Shown in pieces: positions 15,969 through 25,997 of a DNA stretch of 64,000 nucleotides. Each line of letters starts with the position of its first letter. Position 1 is the first letter of the stretch. The DNA comes from Iodobacter sp. BJB302 (GTDB lineage: Bacteria > Pseudomonadota > Gammaproteobacteria > Burkholderiales > Chitinibacteraceae). The stretch lies in the NCBI RefSeq assembly GCF_002735645.1, contig NZ_PDZG01000001.1, positions 1 to 64,000 on the forward strand. The letters run 5' to 3'. The position numbers and the translations under genes are program-made. Below the pieces are notes generated by a model. It saw only the letters and a list, made by a program, of their open reading frames with translations. It was not told the DNA's origin and made no database searches.

Positions 15969-18542
15969 TTACTTCACTTCTGCTGCAATATCGCTATAGC
16001 TTTTGATTTGATCAAAATTTAAGTAGCGGTACACTTCAGACGATTTTTGCTCAAGAATGCCAATGTTTGCTAGGTATTCTGCATGCGTTGGAATCTTGCC
16101 CAGCATCGCGCAAACCGAAGCCAGCTCGGCAGACCCCAGATAAACACGGGTATCAATCCCCAGGCGGTTCGGGAAGTTACGTGTTGAGGTGGAAAACGCA
16201 GTCGAGCCCTTACGCACTTGTGCTTGGTTACCCATGCACAATGAGCAGCCCGGCATTTCCATACGCGCGCCGGTGCGGCCTAATACGCCGTAATGACCTT
16301 CTTCGGTCAGCTGCTGTGCATCCATTTTGGTCGGTGGAGCAATCCATAAACGAACCGGGATATCGCTCTTGCCTTCAAGTAACTTGGAAGCAGCACGGAA
16401 GTGACCGATATTGGTCATGCAAGAGCCGATAAACACTTCATCAATGGTGTCGCCAGCCACTTCAGACAAGAACTTCACATCATCTGGGTCGTTCGGGCAA
16501 GCGACGATAGGCTCTTTGATATCCGCCAGATCAATTTCGATAATCGTCGCGTATTCCGCATCTGCATCGGGTTGCATCAGTACCGGATTGGTCAGCCATT
16601 CTTCCATCGCGGCAATACGGCGTGCCAGAGTGCGGGCATCTGCATAGCCTTCAGCAATCATCCACTTCATCAGTGTGATGTTTGATGTGAGGTATTCAGC
16701 GATCGGTTCTTTATCCAGCTGTACCGAACAACCCGCGGCCGAGCGCTCAGCGGAAGCATCGGACAATTCAAAGGCTTGCTCAACTTTCAGCTTAGGCAGG
16801 CCTTCGATTTCCAGAATGCGGCCAGAGAAAATATTTTTCTTACCTTTTTTCTCTACCGTGAGCATGCCTTGCTTGATGGCGTACAGCGGGATGGCATTGA
16901 CTAAGTCACGCAGGGTAATGCCTGGCTGCATTTCACCCTTAAAGCGCACCAGCACCGATTCAGGCATATCCAGTGGCATCACACCAGTTGCTGCAGCAAA
17001 AGCCACTAAGCCAGAGCCGGCCGGGAAGGAAATACCAATCGGGAAGCGGGTGTGGCTGTCGCCACCTGTGCCGACGGTATCTGGTAACAGCAAGCGGTTT
17101 AGCCATGAGTGAATCACGCCATCACCCGGACGCAGCGATACACCGCCACGGGTCGAGATGAATTCTGGCAATTCGTGGTGCATTTTGACATCCACTGGCT
17201 TTGGGTAAGCCGCGGTATGGCAGAACGATTGCATCACCAGATCAGCAGAGAAGCCAAGGCAGGCCAAGTCTTTCAGCTCATCACGGGTCATCGGGCCAGT
17301 AGTGTCTTGCGAACCCACCGAAGTCATGCGTGGCTCACAATAGGTACCAGGACGAACGCCGGTCACACCACAGGCTTTACCGACCATCTTCTGCGCCAGG
17401 CTAAAGCCTTTACCAGAATCAACCGGGGCAACCGGGCGTTTGAATACGGCAGATGGCACTAGGCCCAGGGCTTCGCGTGCTTTATCAGTTAAACCACGAC
17501 CAATAATCAATGGAATACGGCCACCAGCGCGCACTTCATCCAGCAGCACGTCGGTTTTCAGGCTAAAGGTTGAAACAACCGCGCCGTTTTTCTCGATTTT
17601 GCCTTCCAGTGGGTAAACATCGATCACATCACCGGTTTCAAGCGTAGAAACATCCACTTCAATCGGCAAGGCACCTGCGTCTTCCATGGTATTAAAGAAG
17701 ATAGGGGCAATCTTTGTACCTAAGCAGAAACCACCAAAGCGCTTGTTTGGCACATAAGGAATATCGTCGCCGGTAAACCACAGCACTGAATTGGTTGCCG
17801 ATTTACGTGAAGAACCTGTCCCAACCACATCGCCAACATAAGCAATTTTGTGGCCTTTGGCTTTTAGCGCATCCAGTTGTTTAATCGGGCCAACGCTGCC
17901 TGGCTGATCAGCTTCAATACCCGGGCGTGGGTTTTTGAGCATGGCAAGCGCGTGCAATGGGATATCCGGGCGTGACCAAGCATCCGGGGCTGGCGACAAA
18001 TCATCGGTATTGGTTTCGCCAGACACTTTAAATACAGTCAGTGTTACTTTTTCTGGCACAGCCGGTCGGCTGGTAAACCATTCCGCATCGGCCCATGATT
18101 GTAAAACTTGCTTAGCAAAAGCGTTGCCTGCATCGGCTTTGGTTTTAACATCATGGAATGCATCAAACATCAATAATGTTTTAGATAAAGCAGCTGCGGC
18201 AATCGCGGCAACGGCTTCGTCATCCAATAAATCAACCAGCGGAGCAATATTAAAGCCGCCTAACATCGTGCCCAATAGTTCAGTCGCCTGAGCACGGCTG
18301 ATTAAACTGCAGACTTCCGTGCCGTGCGCAACTGCAGCTAAATAGGATGCCTTCACTTTTGCTGCGTTATCTACACCGGCAGGAACGCGGTAAGTAATCA
18401 GGTCGACAAGAAAGGCCTCTTCCCCTTTTGGTGGGTTTTTCAACAACTCGATGAGATCGGTTGTTTGCGACACATTCAGTGGAAGCGCTGGGATACCCTG
18501 TGCTGCGCGCTCTGCAACATGCTGACGATAGACTTCTAGCAC
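15969..18542 (-). CDS. acnB: Aconitate hydratase B
   Basis: 857 residues from the start chosen here (E. coli 865). TCA-cycle enzyme interconverting citrate and isocitrate, also 2-methylisocitrate in related pathways. N-terminal HEAT-like domain ([15 protein letters not shown]), then the swivel domain, then the catalytic domains with [4Fe-4S] Cys ligands in [14 protein letters not shown] and [13 protein letters not shown]. The frame can be opened by TTG at 18557, but that has no ribosome site. GTG at 18542 has GAAAGG seven bases upstream and aligns with the E. coli start (M-LEEYRK), so GTG is preferred. Monocistronic. Confidence 0.97.
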   Translation of the reverse strand: MLEVYRQHVAERAAQGIPALPLNVSQTTDLIELLKNPPKGEEAFLVDLITYRVPAGVDNAAKVKASYLAAVAHGTEVCSLISRAQATELLGTMLGGFNIAPLVDLLDDEAVAAIAAAALSKTLLMFDAFHDVKTKADAGNAFAKQVLQSWADAEWFTSRPAVPEKVTLTVFKVSGETNTDDLSPAPDAWSRPDIPLHALAMLKNPRPGIEADQPGSVGPIKQLDALKAKGHKIAYVGDVVGTGSSRKSATNSVLWFTGDDIPYVPNKRFGGFCLGTKIAPIFFNTMEDAGALPIEVDVSTLETGDVIDVYPLEGKIEKNGAVVSTFSLKTDVLLDEVRAGGRIPLIIGRGLTDKAREALGLVPSAVFKRPVAPVDSGKGFSLAQKMVGKACGVTGVRPGTYCEPRMTSVGSQDTTGPMTRDELKDLACLGFSADLVMQSFCHTAAYPKPVDVKMHHELPEFISTRGGVSLRPGDGVIHSWLNRLLLPDTVGTGGDSHTRFPIGISFPAGSGLVAFAAATGVMPLDMPESVLVRFKGEMQPGITLRDLVNAIPLYAIKQGMLTVEKKGKKNIFSGRILEIEGLPKLKVEQAFELSDASAERSAAGCSVQLDKEPIAEYLTSNITLMKWMIAEGYADARTLARRIAAMEEWLTNPVLMQPDADAEYATIIEIDLADIKEPIVACPNDPDDVKFLSEVAGDTIDEVFIGSCMTNIGHFRAASKLLEGKSDIPVRLWIAPPTKMDAQQLTEEGHYGVLGRTGARMEMPGCSLCMGNQAQVRKGSTAFSTSTRNFPNRLGIDTRVYLGSAELASVCAMLGKIPTHAEYLANIGILEQKSSEVYRYLNFDQIKSYSDIAAEVK

Positions 18543-18722
18543 GGTTGGACCTTTCAAGTGATGATGGGAGAATGTCTGTTAAAACTCAGACTAGTGACAT
18601 TTTACCTGTCTGGCTTTTAGATGTGAATCAAAGTGTAACTACTTTTACCACACTACAATGTAATAAGGAGCGGCGAAGCGCCGCCATTTAACGGGTCATG
18701 CTGCGGGCTGCTTCGATTTAGC
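18543..18722. other. Divergent intergenic region acnB / rhlE
   Basis: Together with the rhlE leader this is a stretch of nearly 390 bp without a gene. A GGCG-AAG-CGCC-centred hairpin lies near 18671-18686. No further element was recognised on the acnB side. Confidence 0.5.
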
Positions 18723-18751
18723 TTGCAATTTTGTTTGTCTATCGGTATGAT
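18723..18751 (+). promoter_or_regulatory. Sigma70-type promoter of the DEAD-box helicase gene
   Basis: TTGCAA (18723-18728), a 17-base spacer, then TATGAT (18746-18751). The predicted start near 18758 gives a leader of about 174 nt before the ATG. Position and spacing are good; the start site is inferred. Confidence 0.72.
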
Positions 18752-18757
18752 CCGCAA

Positions 18758-18931
18758 CCTTCTTTGTGCTTTAGCACAAATCCCCATCGTACCCTGACCT
18801 TCCCCCGCCTGTGCTGTATGAGATGCGGATTGACCGGTTAGCGTCGATGTAACGCTGACGGCCGATTTCCGTATTTAATTCCGGAATGCGCCCGTCTTCC
18901 CGCTCGCCGGGATATATTCAAAGGAATATTC
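18758..18931 (+). promoter_or_regulatory. Structured 5' leader of the DEAD-box helicase mRNA
   Basis: The predicted 174-nt leader opens with a perfect stem-loop TTTGTGC-TTTA-GCACAAA (18762-18779). Further hairpin potential is seen at AGCGT/ACGCT (18840-18856) and TTCCG/CGGAA (18867-18886), then the ribosome site AAAGGA. Long structured leaders are known on cold-shock and RNA-helicase mRNAs. Autoregulation is inference. Confidence 0.5.
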
Positions 18932-20461
18932 ATGCCACATCGCGAAACTCATTCTGAAACCGCTGTTAACGCTTTTGCCGAAATGGGCCTTGCCACCGAA
19001 CTGGTGCAAGAATTAGCTAAACTCGGTATCACTACTCCAACCCCAGTGCAAGCCGCTGCTATTCCACAACTGATGGCTGGCCATGATGTGATGGCTTCTG
19101 CACAAACGGGTACAGGTAAGACTGCAGCATTCTTGCTGCCAGCGCTGCATAAATTATTTAAACCAGCCAAGCACAATGCACGCGGCCCACGCGTTCTTGT
19201 TCTTACTCCAACTCGTGAACTTGCTGAGCAAGTTGCTAAAGTTGCGACAGACTACTGCAAACTGATCCCACGTTGCAAGGTTGCTTGCGTAGTGGGTGGT
19301 GTTCCTTACCCAGTTCAAAACCGTATGCTGGCACAACCTTACGAAGTATTGGTTGCAACACCTGGCCGTTTATCAGACCTGATGCGCGGTGGCCGTATTG
19401 ATTTCGGCCGTCTGGACATGCTGGTACTGGACGAAGCTGACCGCATGCTGGACATGGGTTTTATTGACGAAGTTGAAGCCATTGTTTCTGCAATGCCTAA
19501 AGACCGCCAGACCGCCCTGTTCTCTGCCACCTTATCAGAAACTGTTCAGCGCTTTGCCGGCCCAATGCTGCGTGACCCGCGTCTGGTTGAAATGGAAGTT
19601 ACCGTTAATGCTCAGCCACAAATCGAGCAAGCCGTTCATTACGCTGATGGTTACGAACACAAACAAAAACTGGTTGCTGCCCTGCTGAAAGATGCGAGCG
19701 AAACACAATCGATCGTATTTACCGCAACAAAAGCAGATGCCGATGGCCTTGCCGAATGGCTGAAGCTGGAAGGCTTCCGTGCTGCAGCAATGCACGGAGA
19801 CTTAGCTCAGCGCGATCGCCGCCGCACGTTAGATCGTTTACGCCGCGCAGAGATCGACATTCTGGTTGCAACTGACGTTGCCGCTCGTGGTATTGACGTT
19901 GCCGGTATTGGCCTGGTTCTGAATTTCGACCTGCCACGTTTTGCTGAAGATTATATTCACCGCGTAGGTCGCACTGGTCGTGCCGGTCGTACAGGTAAAG
20001 CCATCTCCCTCGTGACCAAAAACGATTTCATGTTGCTGACACGCATTCGTCGTCGTTACAACATCGATTTCGGCACAGTATCTTTACCAGGCCTTGAAGC
20101 ACGCTTCAAGCCAGGTCAGGGTGGTAATGGTGGCGGTGGTTACGGCGATCGCAAACCATCCGGCGGCTATAAAGGCAAGCGTCCTCATGGTGGCGGCGGT
20201 GGTTACGCAGGTGCCAGCACTGGTGGCTACGCGGGCAATGGCGGTGGCTACGGCGACAAGCGTCGTAACGACTCCCGTGGCGCAGATACACGCGGTGCAG
20301 GCAGCGAATCCCGTGAATCCCGCGGCAGCTTCGGCGGCGGCGCACACAACCCAAACAGCAATCCGGGCAGCTTCCGCAGCGGCAGCCGTGATGGCGGCGC
20401 TCCACGCGCTGAACGTCCGGCCGGCAATGGCGAAACACGTCAACGCCGCGCCAGCTGGTAA
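18932..20461 (+). CDS. rhlE: DEAD-box ATP-dependent RNA helicase (RhlE-like)
   Basis: 509 residues. Q motif near LGITTPTPVQAAAIP; Walker A AQTGTGKT at 57-64; then PTRELAEQ, TPGRL, VLDEADRMLDMGF (motif II, DEAD), SAT, and motif VI HRVGRTGRAGRTG. After the RecA-like core (to about 380) comes a low-complexity Gly/Arg/Ser/Tyr-rich tail (about 395-509) with repeats of GGGGYGD, GGYAG and SRGADTRG. Such tails bind RNA nonspecifically and can drive condensate formation. The family unwinds RNA in ribosome assembly and mRNA decay. The start follows AAAGGAATATTC. Preceded by a long structured leader and closed by a terminator. Confidence 0.94.
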   Translation: MPHRETHSETAVNAFAEMGLATELVQELAKLGITTPTPVQAAAIPQLMAGHDVMASAQTGTGKTAAFLLPALHKLFKPAKHNARGPRVLVLTPTRELAEQVAKVATDYCKLIPRCKVACVVGGVPYPVQNRMLAQPYEVLVATPGRLSDLMRGGRIDFGRLDMLVLDEADRMLDMGFIDEVEAIVSAMPKDRQTALFSATLSETVQRFAGPMLRDPRLVEMEVTVNAQPQIEQAVHYADGYEHKQKLVAALLKDASETQSIVFTATKADADGLAEWLKLEGFRAAAMHGDLAQRDRRRTLDRLRRAEIDILVATDVAARGIDVAGIGLVLNFDLPRFAEDYIHRVGRTGRAGRTGKAISLVTKNDFMLLTRIRRRYNIDFGTVSLPGLEARFKPGQGGNGGGGYGDRKPSGGYKGKRPHGGGGGYAGASTGGYAGNGGGYGDKRRNDSRGADTRGAGSESRESRGSFGGGAHNPNSNPGSFRSGSRDGGAPRAERPAGNGETRQRRASW

Positions 20462-20528
20462 TTGAGTAATCTGATTATCTTCTGGCCCGTTTACAGAGGC
20501 ATCTAAGCCAGTGCTTTTAGATTAAATC

Positions 20529-20562
20529 AACAGCCCATTCCTTACAGATGGGCTGTTTTTAC
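20529..20562 (+). terminator. Helicase gene terminator
   Basis: ACAGCCCAT/ATGGGCTGT stem followed by TTTTTACTTTT. Confidence 0.88.
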
Positions 20563-20575
20563 TTTTGAGCCCGCC

Positions 20576-21091
20576 TTGAAAATTAAGCAAAGCGTACAAA
20601 TCCGCCCTCTTAGCCCTTCAGATATCCAGGCGATAATGGCCATTCAAAGTGCCTGCTACCCAAGCGCACTTCTGGAAGATGCTGCACATTTAGTCTGCAA
20701 ACAACAACAATCCCCTTCCAGCTGCTGGGTTGCCACAAAAGAGCGTAAAGTGGTCGCTTATTTATTCAGCCACCCTTGGTGCGGCGATACCCCGCCCGAT
20801 TTAAATTCCGCACTACCACCCGCAAATACCCACCAACCCATCTATTATCTTCATGATCTTGCTGTACATCCACAAGCACGGGGACTGGGACTGGCTCAGC
20901 AGCTGATAGACACCGCTTTCTCTTGGGCAAAACAATACGCCTTTACACAAATCAGGCTGATTGCCATCGCGGGTACTGCGCCATTCTGGCTAAAGCAAGG
21001 ATTTAAGCCTGTTTTTCCGCTTAACGAGCAAATACTAAATAAGCTTTCCGATTACGGACCAGACACGCACTATCTTGAAGTGATGATCTGA
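20576..21091 (+). CDS. GNAT family N-acetyltransferase
   Basis: 171 residues, starting with TTG at 20576. The N-terminal IRPLSPSDIQAIMAIQSACYP is the first strand and helix of the GNAT fold and is lost if the internal ATG at 20636 is used, so TTG is preferred despite a weak ribosome site. The acetyl-CoA-binding motif is LHDLAVHPQARGLGLAQQLI (motif A, with ARGLGLAQQL as the pyrophosphate loop). The substrate is unknown. It starts just after the helicase terminator and is followed on the same strand by the DUF2863 gene. Confidence 0.85.
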   Translation: MKIKQSVQIRPLSPSDIQAIMAIQSACYPSALLEDAAHLVCKQQQSPSSCWVATKERKVVAYLFSHPWCGDTPPDLNSALPPANTHQPIYYLHDLAVHPQARGLGLAQQLIDTAFSWAKQYAFTQIRLIAIAGTAPFWLKQGFKPVFPLNEQILNKLSDYGPDTHYLEVMI

Positions 21092-21144
21092 CTGATCTGC
21101 GCCCTGCATAATAAAATGATCAACTCATAAAATAAGACGAGACA

Positions 21145-22320
21145 ATGATTAAACGCCCCCGCACCGTTCGCCGCAGCCGTGGTGCTGCTGAAGCAGATGA
21201 ATTAATCCATATCGCAAGCAGCCTTTCGATATCTTGCACCTTGGTGGAAGATCGTTTCTGGCAAGACAAACTGACGCAACTGGTTGAAGAAATTCTGGTC
21301 GATGAAGACGAGGACACATTAAACAGCGCCCTTGATACGCTTTCAAAAACAGATCCGCAGGCCTGGAATGAGCTGGCAGATATTGTTGAGGCGTGCACAG
21401 AAACACATCATGTGATGATTGATCAGCAAGATGGCCAGAGTGTCATGTTTGCCATCCCCCTTTTGGCGTGGTCTCGTTTCAGCATCCCTTCAGGGCCGCT
21501 TGGTGCAGAAAGAATAGAAAGCTTGCGCAAGCATTTAGCAGAGCAGGTGTTTGCCAGGGGCACGCTTTTTTCCCTGGCAGATTTTTTATTCAGCCCGGAT
21601 CAACTACCCCAGGGTTATTGCAATACTGCAAAACTGAGCAAAATGCTGGCAACGCTCAGTACAGAAAACGGCACACTGGCCTGCGAGCAGGCAAGCAGCG
21701 CCGAACCCGCCACTTTTTTAACTGATACCCGCTACCTGCTGGGCGCCGTAACCGCCCCGGTTGGCCATGCTTTATTTCGCTGGCAGGAAGAAGATGGCGT
21801 GCGCAAAGACATCCTCAGCCAATGGCAGAAGCAAGGCGTTCAATCCCTGCAATCTTTATTTGCCGGTTGCGCTATGGAATCACTCACACCGCTTTCTTAT
21901 TTTGCAGCCTGGCGCGAATCAGACCGCGCATCAAGAGGCTATTCATTAAAGGCGACCATTTCATTTTTGCAGCTGCCACTCAATATTGAAGCACGCCAGC
22001 TCACCTGCGTAATTGCGGCATGCCACGGACGCCGCCTGGAAGAATACAGAATTGGCTTTATCCGCCGCAATGAAGAACCAATGCTGCACGGCGTAGTCTG
22101 GCCACTACTGGATGGCGAAGACGAACACACAGACTGCATTGCTGATATAGAATCCATTCTGCGTGAGGCAGGCATCAATGATATTGTGATTCATGAGCAC
22201 ACCTTTCCAATGGATCAGTGCGATGACTGTGGAAATCCGCTATTCCCTGATTTAGACGGCGATTTGTTGCATATAGAAACACCCGAAAGCAGCGATACGC
22301 CATCACCGCACCTGCATTAA
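21145..22320 (+). CDS. DUF2863 family protein
   Basis: 391 residues, matching the betaproteobacterial DUF2863 family by its opening (KRPRTVRRSRGAAEADELIH), its length and the overall hydrophilic composition. A Cys pair in DQCDDCGNPLFPD near the C-terminus looks like half of a zinc site. Acidic stretches (EEILVDEDEDTLNSAL) occur early. No signal peptide or membrane segment, so probably cytoplasmic. The function is unknown. A hairpin without a T tract follows (22328-22356). Confidence 0.8.
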   Translation: MIKRPRTVRRSRGAAEADELIHIASSLSISCTLVEDRFWQDKLTQLVEEILVDEDEDTLNSALDTLSKTDPQAWNELADIVEACTETHHVMIDQQDGQSVMFAIPLLAWSRFSIPSGPLGAERIESLRKHLAEQVFARGTLFSLADFLFSPDQLPQGYCNTAKLSKMLATLSTENGTLACEQASSAEPATFLTDTRYLLGAVTAPVGHALFRWQEEDGVRKDILSQWQKQGVQSLQSLFAGCAMESLTPLSYFAAWRESDRASRGYSLKATISFLQLPLNIEARQLTCVIAACHGRRLEEYRIGFIRRNEEPMLHGVVWPLLDGEDEHTDCIADIESILREAGINDIVIHEHTFPMDQCDDCGNPLFPDLDGDLLHIETPESSDTPSPHLH

Positions 22321-22327
22321 CCCCACG

Positions 22328-22356
22328 GCAGTGGCGGACACACTGGCCGCCACTGC
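22328..22356 (+). terminator. Hairpin after the DUF2863 gene
   Basis: GCAGTGGCGG/CCGCCACTGC is a perfect 10-bp GC-rich stem with a 9-base loop. No T tract follows, so it may stabilise the 3' end or act as a factor-dependent terminator. Confidence 0.5.
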
Positions 22357-22422
22357 AACGCAAGCCACATGACTGATTTCAATCGACTATAATCACCACG
22401 CCTCCAACTGAAATGACCTGCC

Positions 22423-24234
22423 ATGCGAAAGCTCAGTAATCCCACCGATATTGCTCGTGAAACACTTAAGCAGCTGACTATGCGCAGGGTTCCCCCGACG
22501 CCTGATCATTACGAGTCAATTTATCATGAGATTGCGGGCACGTCAGACAACGACAAACTTCACCCTGTGATTAAAGACTTGATTGTCAGCATGGGAAGCT
22601 TCCCAAGGCAAACACCGGAACTACAGCGCAATATTGAGCAGCTTTATAAGCAGGCTGGCCAGTCCAACTGGGCCAATATGCCCGCACTCATTATCCGCAG
22701 CATAGAGACCCAGGGCGGGCAAACGGAGCTAAGCCGAAGCTGGGCTGATTTAATTCGTGATTTAATCCGCCAGTGGGAATTACGTAATCCTGTTTACACC
22801 CCCAGCCGCAAGCAAGAATCCCTGGAAAAAGTACTGATTAATTTTGGCAGCGACGCCAATTCACTCAATGAAAAACTAGGCGCTTTGATCAAAGCATGGG
22901 CCGGGGCCAGTGTAGAAAATGGTGAAAGCCCAGAAGTATTATCAGACCCCGGCGACTTAAACACCCTGGGTAATAGCTCAACGATTAGCACATCAGAACA
23001 AGATAATGGCGACTGGCGCGATTGGCGTGACGCTCTGATATCCGCACTGAGCGTAGGGATTGAAGGAAGGCTGTCACATAATACGGATCTGCAGGCGGAA
23101 GCGGCCAGCCTCGCCGTTGAAGTGGCCTCAGTAAGCAATAATGCAGGCACGCAAAAGCTGATGCCAAGGCTGAGAAAATTCTGGCTGCGTTTAGAATTGC
23201 AAAATGATCAGGAAATTCGGCTCTGTGATGGCTTAATGGGACTGCTGCGCCTGCTCACGGATAATATGGCGGAAGTCGTTATTGAAGATGAATGGGTCAG
23301 AGGCCAGGTGGCTGTGGTACAGGCCATCATGGCGCAGCCCTTGGATATGAGGGTGATCTATGACGCGGAAGCAGGGCTCAAGGAAGTCCTGTTTAAGCAA
23401 GGACAGATCAAGCACAGCCTTGTAGAAACTCAGACTGTTCTTAAGAATATGATTGCTACCTTTATTGATCGTCTGAGCGTTATGTCGGACAGCACAGATC
23501 AATACCACAGTAAAATCAGCGATTACACCGAGCAAATCCAGCAGGCCAATGATTTAAACAGCATTAAAGACGTTTTAGAGTCTTTGCTTGGCGATACCCG
23601 CAGCATGCAATTGGATGTACGCCGTTCACGTGATGATTTAATCGAAGCCCGTGCGCAGGCCGATGATGCTCAGCGCCGCATAATCGAACTGGAAAAAGAG
23701 CTGACCCATGTCAGCCAGAAAGTCCGCACCGATCAGCTCACCGGTGCACTTAACCGCAGAGGGCTGGAAGAAATCTTTGATGTTGAGCTTGCCAGAGCAT
23801 TACGCAGCGAAAGCCCTCTGAGTATTGGCCTGCTGGATATTGATAATTTTAAAAAATTAAACGACAGCCAGGGCCATGCCGCAGGTGATGCAGCGCTGGT
23901 GCATCTGGTCTCAGTGGTAAAAGATTTATTACGCCCAAGCGATTCTGTTGCACGATATGGCGGTGAAGAGTTTGTTCTCGTTTTGCCTGAAACAGATATC
24001 AATGAAGCCGTAAGCGTTGTGCAACGCTTACAACGAGAGCTGACTAAGCGGTTCTTTTTAAACAATAACGAAAAACTGCTGATCACTTTCAGTGCAGGCG
24101 TAGCACTTGTCCTGCCCGGCGAAGCCAGGGACCAGGTAATTGAACGGGCAGATCAGGCGATGTATCAGGCAAAAAAACTAGGGAAAAATCGCGTAGAAAT
24201 AGCCGAAACCCCATCGGGTGTCGCTTTAAGATAA
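22423..24234 (+). CDS. Diguanylate cyclase (GGDEF domain)
   Basis: 603 residues. The C-terminal GGDEF domain has DQLTGALNRRGLEEIF, LDIDNFKKLND and the active-site GGEEF at 513-517. A product-inhibition I-site RPSD lies at 504-507, five residues before. It should make c-di-GMP from two GTP under feedback inhibition. The N-terminal 430 residues are soluble and helical, with no recognised sensor domain or membrane segment. A coiled-coil-like stretch (LIEARAQADDAQRRIIELEK) precedes the GGDEF domain and may mediate dimerisation. The start is supported by similarity of the opening (ARETLKQLTMRRVPPTPDHY) to cytoplasmic DGCs. Signal input unknown. Confidence 0.93.
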   Translation: MRKLSNPTDIARETLKQLTMRRVPPTPDHYESIYHEIAGTSDNDKLHPVIKDLIVSMGSFPRQTPELQRNIEQLYKQAGQSNWANMPALIIRSIETQGGQTELSRSWADLIRDLIRQWELRNPVYTPSRKQESLEKVLINFGSDANSLNEKLGALIKAWAGASVENGESPEVLSDPGDLNTLGNSSTISTSEQDNGDWRDWRDALISALSVGIEGRLSHNTDLQAEAASLAVEVASVSNNAGTQKLMPRLRKFWLRLELQNDQEIRLCDGLMGLLRLLTDNMAEVVIEDEWVRGQVAVVQAIMAQPLDMRVIYDAEAGLKEVLFKQGQIKHSLVETQTVLKNMIATFIDRLSVMSDSTDQYHSKISDYTEQIQQANDLNSIKDVLESLLGDTRSMQLDVRRSRDDLIEARAQADDAQRRIIELEKELTHVSQKVRTDQLTGALNRRGLEEIFDVELARALRSESPLSIGLLDIDNFKKLNDSQGHAAGDAALVHLVSVVKDLLRPSDSVARYGGEEFVLVLPETDINEAVSVVQRLQRELTKRFFLNNNEKLLITFSAGVALVLPGEARDQVIERADQAMYQAKKLGKNRVEIAETPSGVALR

Positions 24235-24235
24235 T

Positions 24236-24270
24236 AAAAAACACCGCTGAATTACAGCGGCGTTTTTTTG
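24236..24270. terminator. Terminator between the diguanylate cyclase gene and hldA
   Basis: AAAAAACACCGCTG-AATTA-CAGCGGCGTTTTTTT: 7-bp GC stem with an A tract and a T tract, lying between convergent genes. Works in both directions. Confidence 0.9.
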
Positions 24271-24284
24271 AAGCCCAAAGATAT

Positions 24285-25232
24285 TCAGGCGAATAACTCA
24301 TCCGGGTGCACCACGGCAGTCCCTAGTTTTGCAACCACCACGCCTGCGGCACGATTAGACCAATCCATCGCCTCAGGCATTTCCAGCCCAGCTGCTAGCA
24401 TAAGACCCAAAGTGGCAATAACGGTGTCACCCGCACCAGAAACATCAAAAACCTCATGGGCATGAGTGGGCTTATGAACTACGCCCTGCTTACGAAACAG
24501 TGTCATCCCCTCTTCGCTGCGCGTCACCAGAAGCGCATCTAAATCCAGCGAAGCACGCAAAGACTCGGCTTTTTCTGCAAGCTCGCGGTCGTTCGTCCAC
24601 TTCCCCGCAACCTGCTTAAACTCACTGCGATTTGGAGTAAGTAATGTCGCCCCACGATAGCGCTCATACTCGTCACCCTTAGGATCAACCAGCACCGTTT
24701 TACCCGCTTCACGGGCAATTTCAATCATCATCTGCACATGGCGCAAGCCACCCTTACCATAATCAGACAAGATAACTACATCTACATTGGGCAAAAGTGC
24801 CCTGAAGTCATCCAGCTTGGCGGCCAGCACCTCATGGCTTGGCTCACTTTCAAAATCAATACGCAGTAGTTGCTGCTGTCTGGCTAAAACACGCAGCTTT
24901 ACCGTGGTATCAATATTTGAATCACGATGAAAATAAATATTTACCTTATCCGCCAGCAGCAAGCCTTCTAAACTACGCCCTGCCTCGTCGTCACCCACAA
25001 CCGCCAGCAAATACGCTTGGCCGCCCAAAGCTGCAATATTTCTGGCCACATTGGCCGCGCCACCTGCACGCTCTTCGGTACGGCGAATTCGCGCTACTGG
25101 CACAGGCGCTTCGGGAGAAATACGCTCTACATCGCCAAACCAGTAGCGATCCAGCATCACATCACCCACAACCATAACCCGTGCTTTGGCAACGGCGCGT
25201 TGCAGCATTTTTTTACCTTCAGGAGACAACAT
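24285..25232 (-). CDS. hldA: D-glycero-beta-D-manno-heptose-7-phosphate kinase
   Basis: 315 residues. PfkB-family sugar kinase making heptose 1,7-bisphosphate for the LPS inner core. Family signatures: GDVMLDRYWFGDVERISPEA, GGAANVARNIAALGG near residues 57-71, and the C-terminal DVSGAGDTVIATL with the catalytic Asp. E. coli HldE fuses this domain to an adenylyltransferase; here only the kinase half is present, so the adenylyltransferase should be encoded elsewhere. Starts 2 bp after pyrF, so probably cotranscribed with it. The epimerase gene hldD lies 12 kb away. Confidence 0.95.
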   Translation of the reverse strand: MLSPEGKKMLQRAVAKARVMVVGDVMLDRYWFGDVERISPEAPVPVARIRRTEERAGGAANVARNIAALGGQAYLLAVVGDDEAGRSLEGLLLADKVNIYFHRDSNIDTTVKLRVLARQQQLLRIDFESEPSHEVLAAKLDDFRALLPNVDVVILSDYGKGGLRHVQMMIEIAREAGKTVLVDPKGDEYERYRGATLLTPNRSEFKQVAGKWTNDRELAEKAESLRASLDLDALLVTRSEEGMTLFRKQGVVHKPTHAHEVFDVSGAGDTVIATLGLMLAAGLEMPEAMDWSNRAAGVVVAKLGTAVVHPDELFA

Positions 25233-25234
25233 AC

Positions 25235-25930
25235 CTACCCCGCTAAACTGGCGTTAATCTCAGCCAGCGTGGCCGCAGGATCATCGCTTTGGGTAATTGG
25301 CCGCCCGATCACTAGGTAATCAGCACCCGCATCAATGGCCGCTACCGGCGTCATAATACGTGACTGATCATTTGCGGCACTATTGGCAGGGCGAATACCT
25401 GGTGTAACCAGCTTAAACTCAGGGCTGCTTAAAGCTCGCACCAAACCTGCCTCATGCGCAGAGCAAACCACACCATCAAGACCACTGCCATAGGTTAAAC
25501 GAGCCAGCATTTCAACCTGCTTGGCAGGCTCCGGCAACATCAGCTCTGCAAGATCTTCCGCATTCATGCTGGTCAGTACCGTAACAGCGATCAGCAAAGG
25601 ACGCTGCGGCAGTGCCTCTAAAGCATTGCGTGTGGTCTCCATCATGCGGCGCCCCCCGCTTGCATGGACATTGACCATCCAGACACCCAGCTCGGCCGCC
25701 GCTTTACAAGCTTGCGCTACTGTATTAGGAATATCGTGAAATTTCAGATCCAGAAAAACATCAAAGCCCCGGGCAGCCAGCTGATCCACTAATTGAGGGC
25801 CACAGCGGGTGAATAATTCTTTTCCGACTTTCAGACGGCAAAGCGCCGGATTAACCCGGCTGGCAAACGCCAGAGCCTCGGCCGCATTGGTATAGTCAAG
25901 GGCAACGATCACTTTGGATAAAGAAGACAT
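25235..25930 (-). CDS. pyrF: Orotidine 5'-phosphate decarboxylase
   Basis: 231 residues from the ATG at 25930. Last step of UMP synthesis. VALDYTN near the N-terminus and [19 protein letters not shown] hold the catalytic Lys and Asp residues of the DxKxxD motif; [18 protein letters not shown] and [10 protein letters not shown] are the phosphate-binding loops. The open frame runs 64 codons further, into the lapB coding region; the chosen ATG has AGGATCTTGT before it and matches the family start. It lies between lapB and hldA on the same strand. Confidence 0.97.
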   Translation of the reverse strand: MSSLSKVIVALDYTNAAEALAFASRVNPALCRLKVGKELFTRCGPQLVDQLAARGFDVFLDLKFHDIPNTVAQACKAAAELGVWMVNVHASGGRRMMETTRNALEALPQRPLLIAVTVLTSMNAEDLAELMLPEPAKQVEMLARLTYGSGLDGVVCSAHEAGLVRALSSPEFKLVTPGIRPANSAANDQSRIMTPVAAIDAGADYLVIGRPITQSDDPAATLAEINASLAG

Positions 25931-25997
25931 ACAAGATCCTGTATCTATATTTTTTAAGTTATTTTTATGTTTAATGAGCAAGGCAAAGGCACACAGA

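Noticed and set aside
20084-20465. Three overlapping Ala/Val/Thr- or His/Arg-rich ORFs over the 3' end of the helicase gene
   Set aside because: They are other-frame readings of the Gly/Arg-rich tail repeats.
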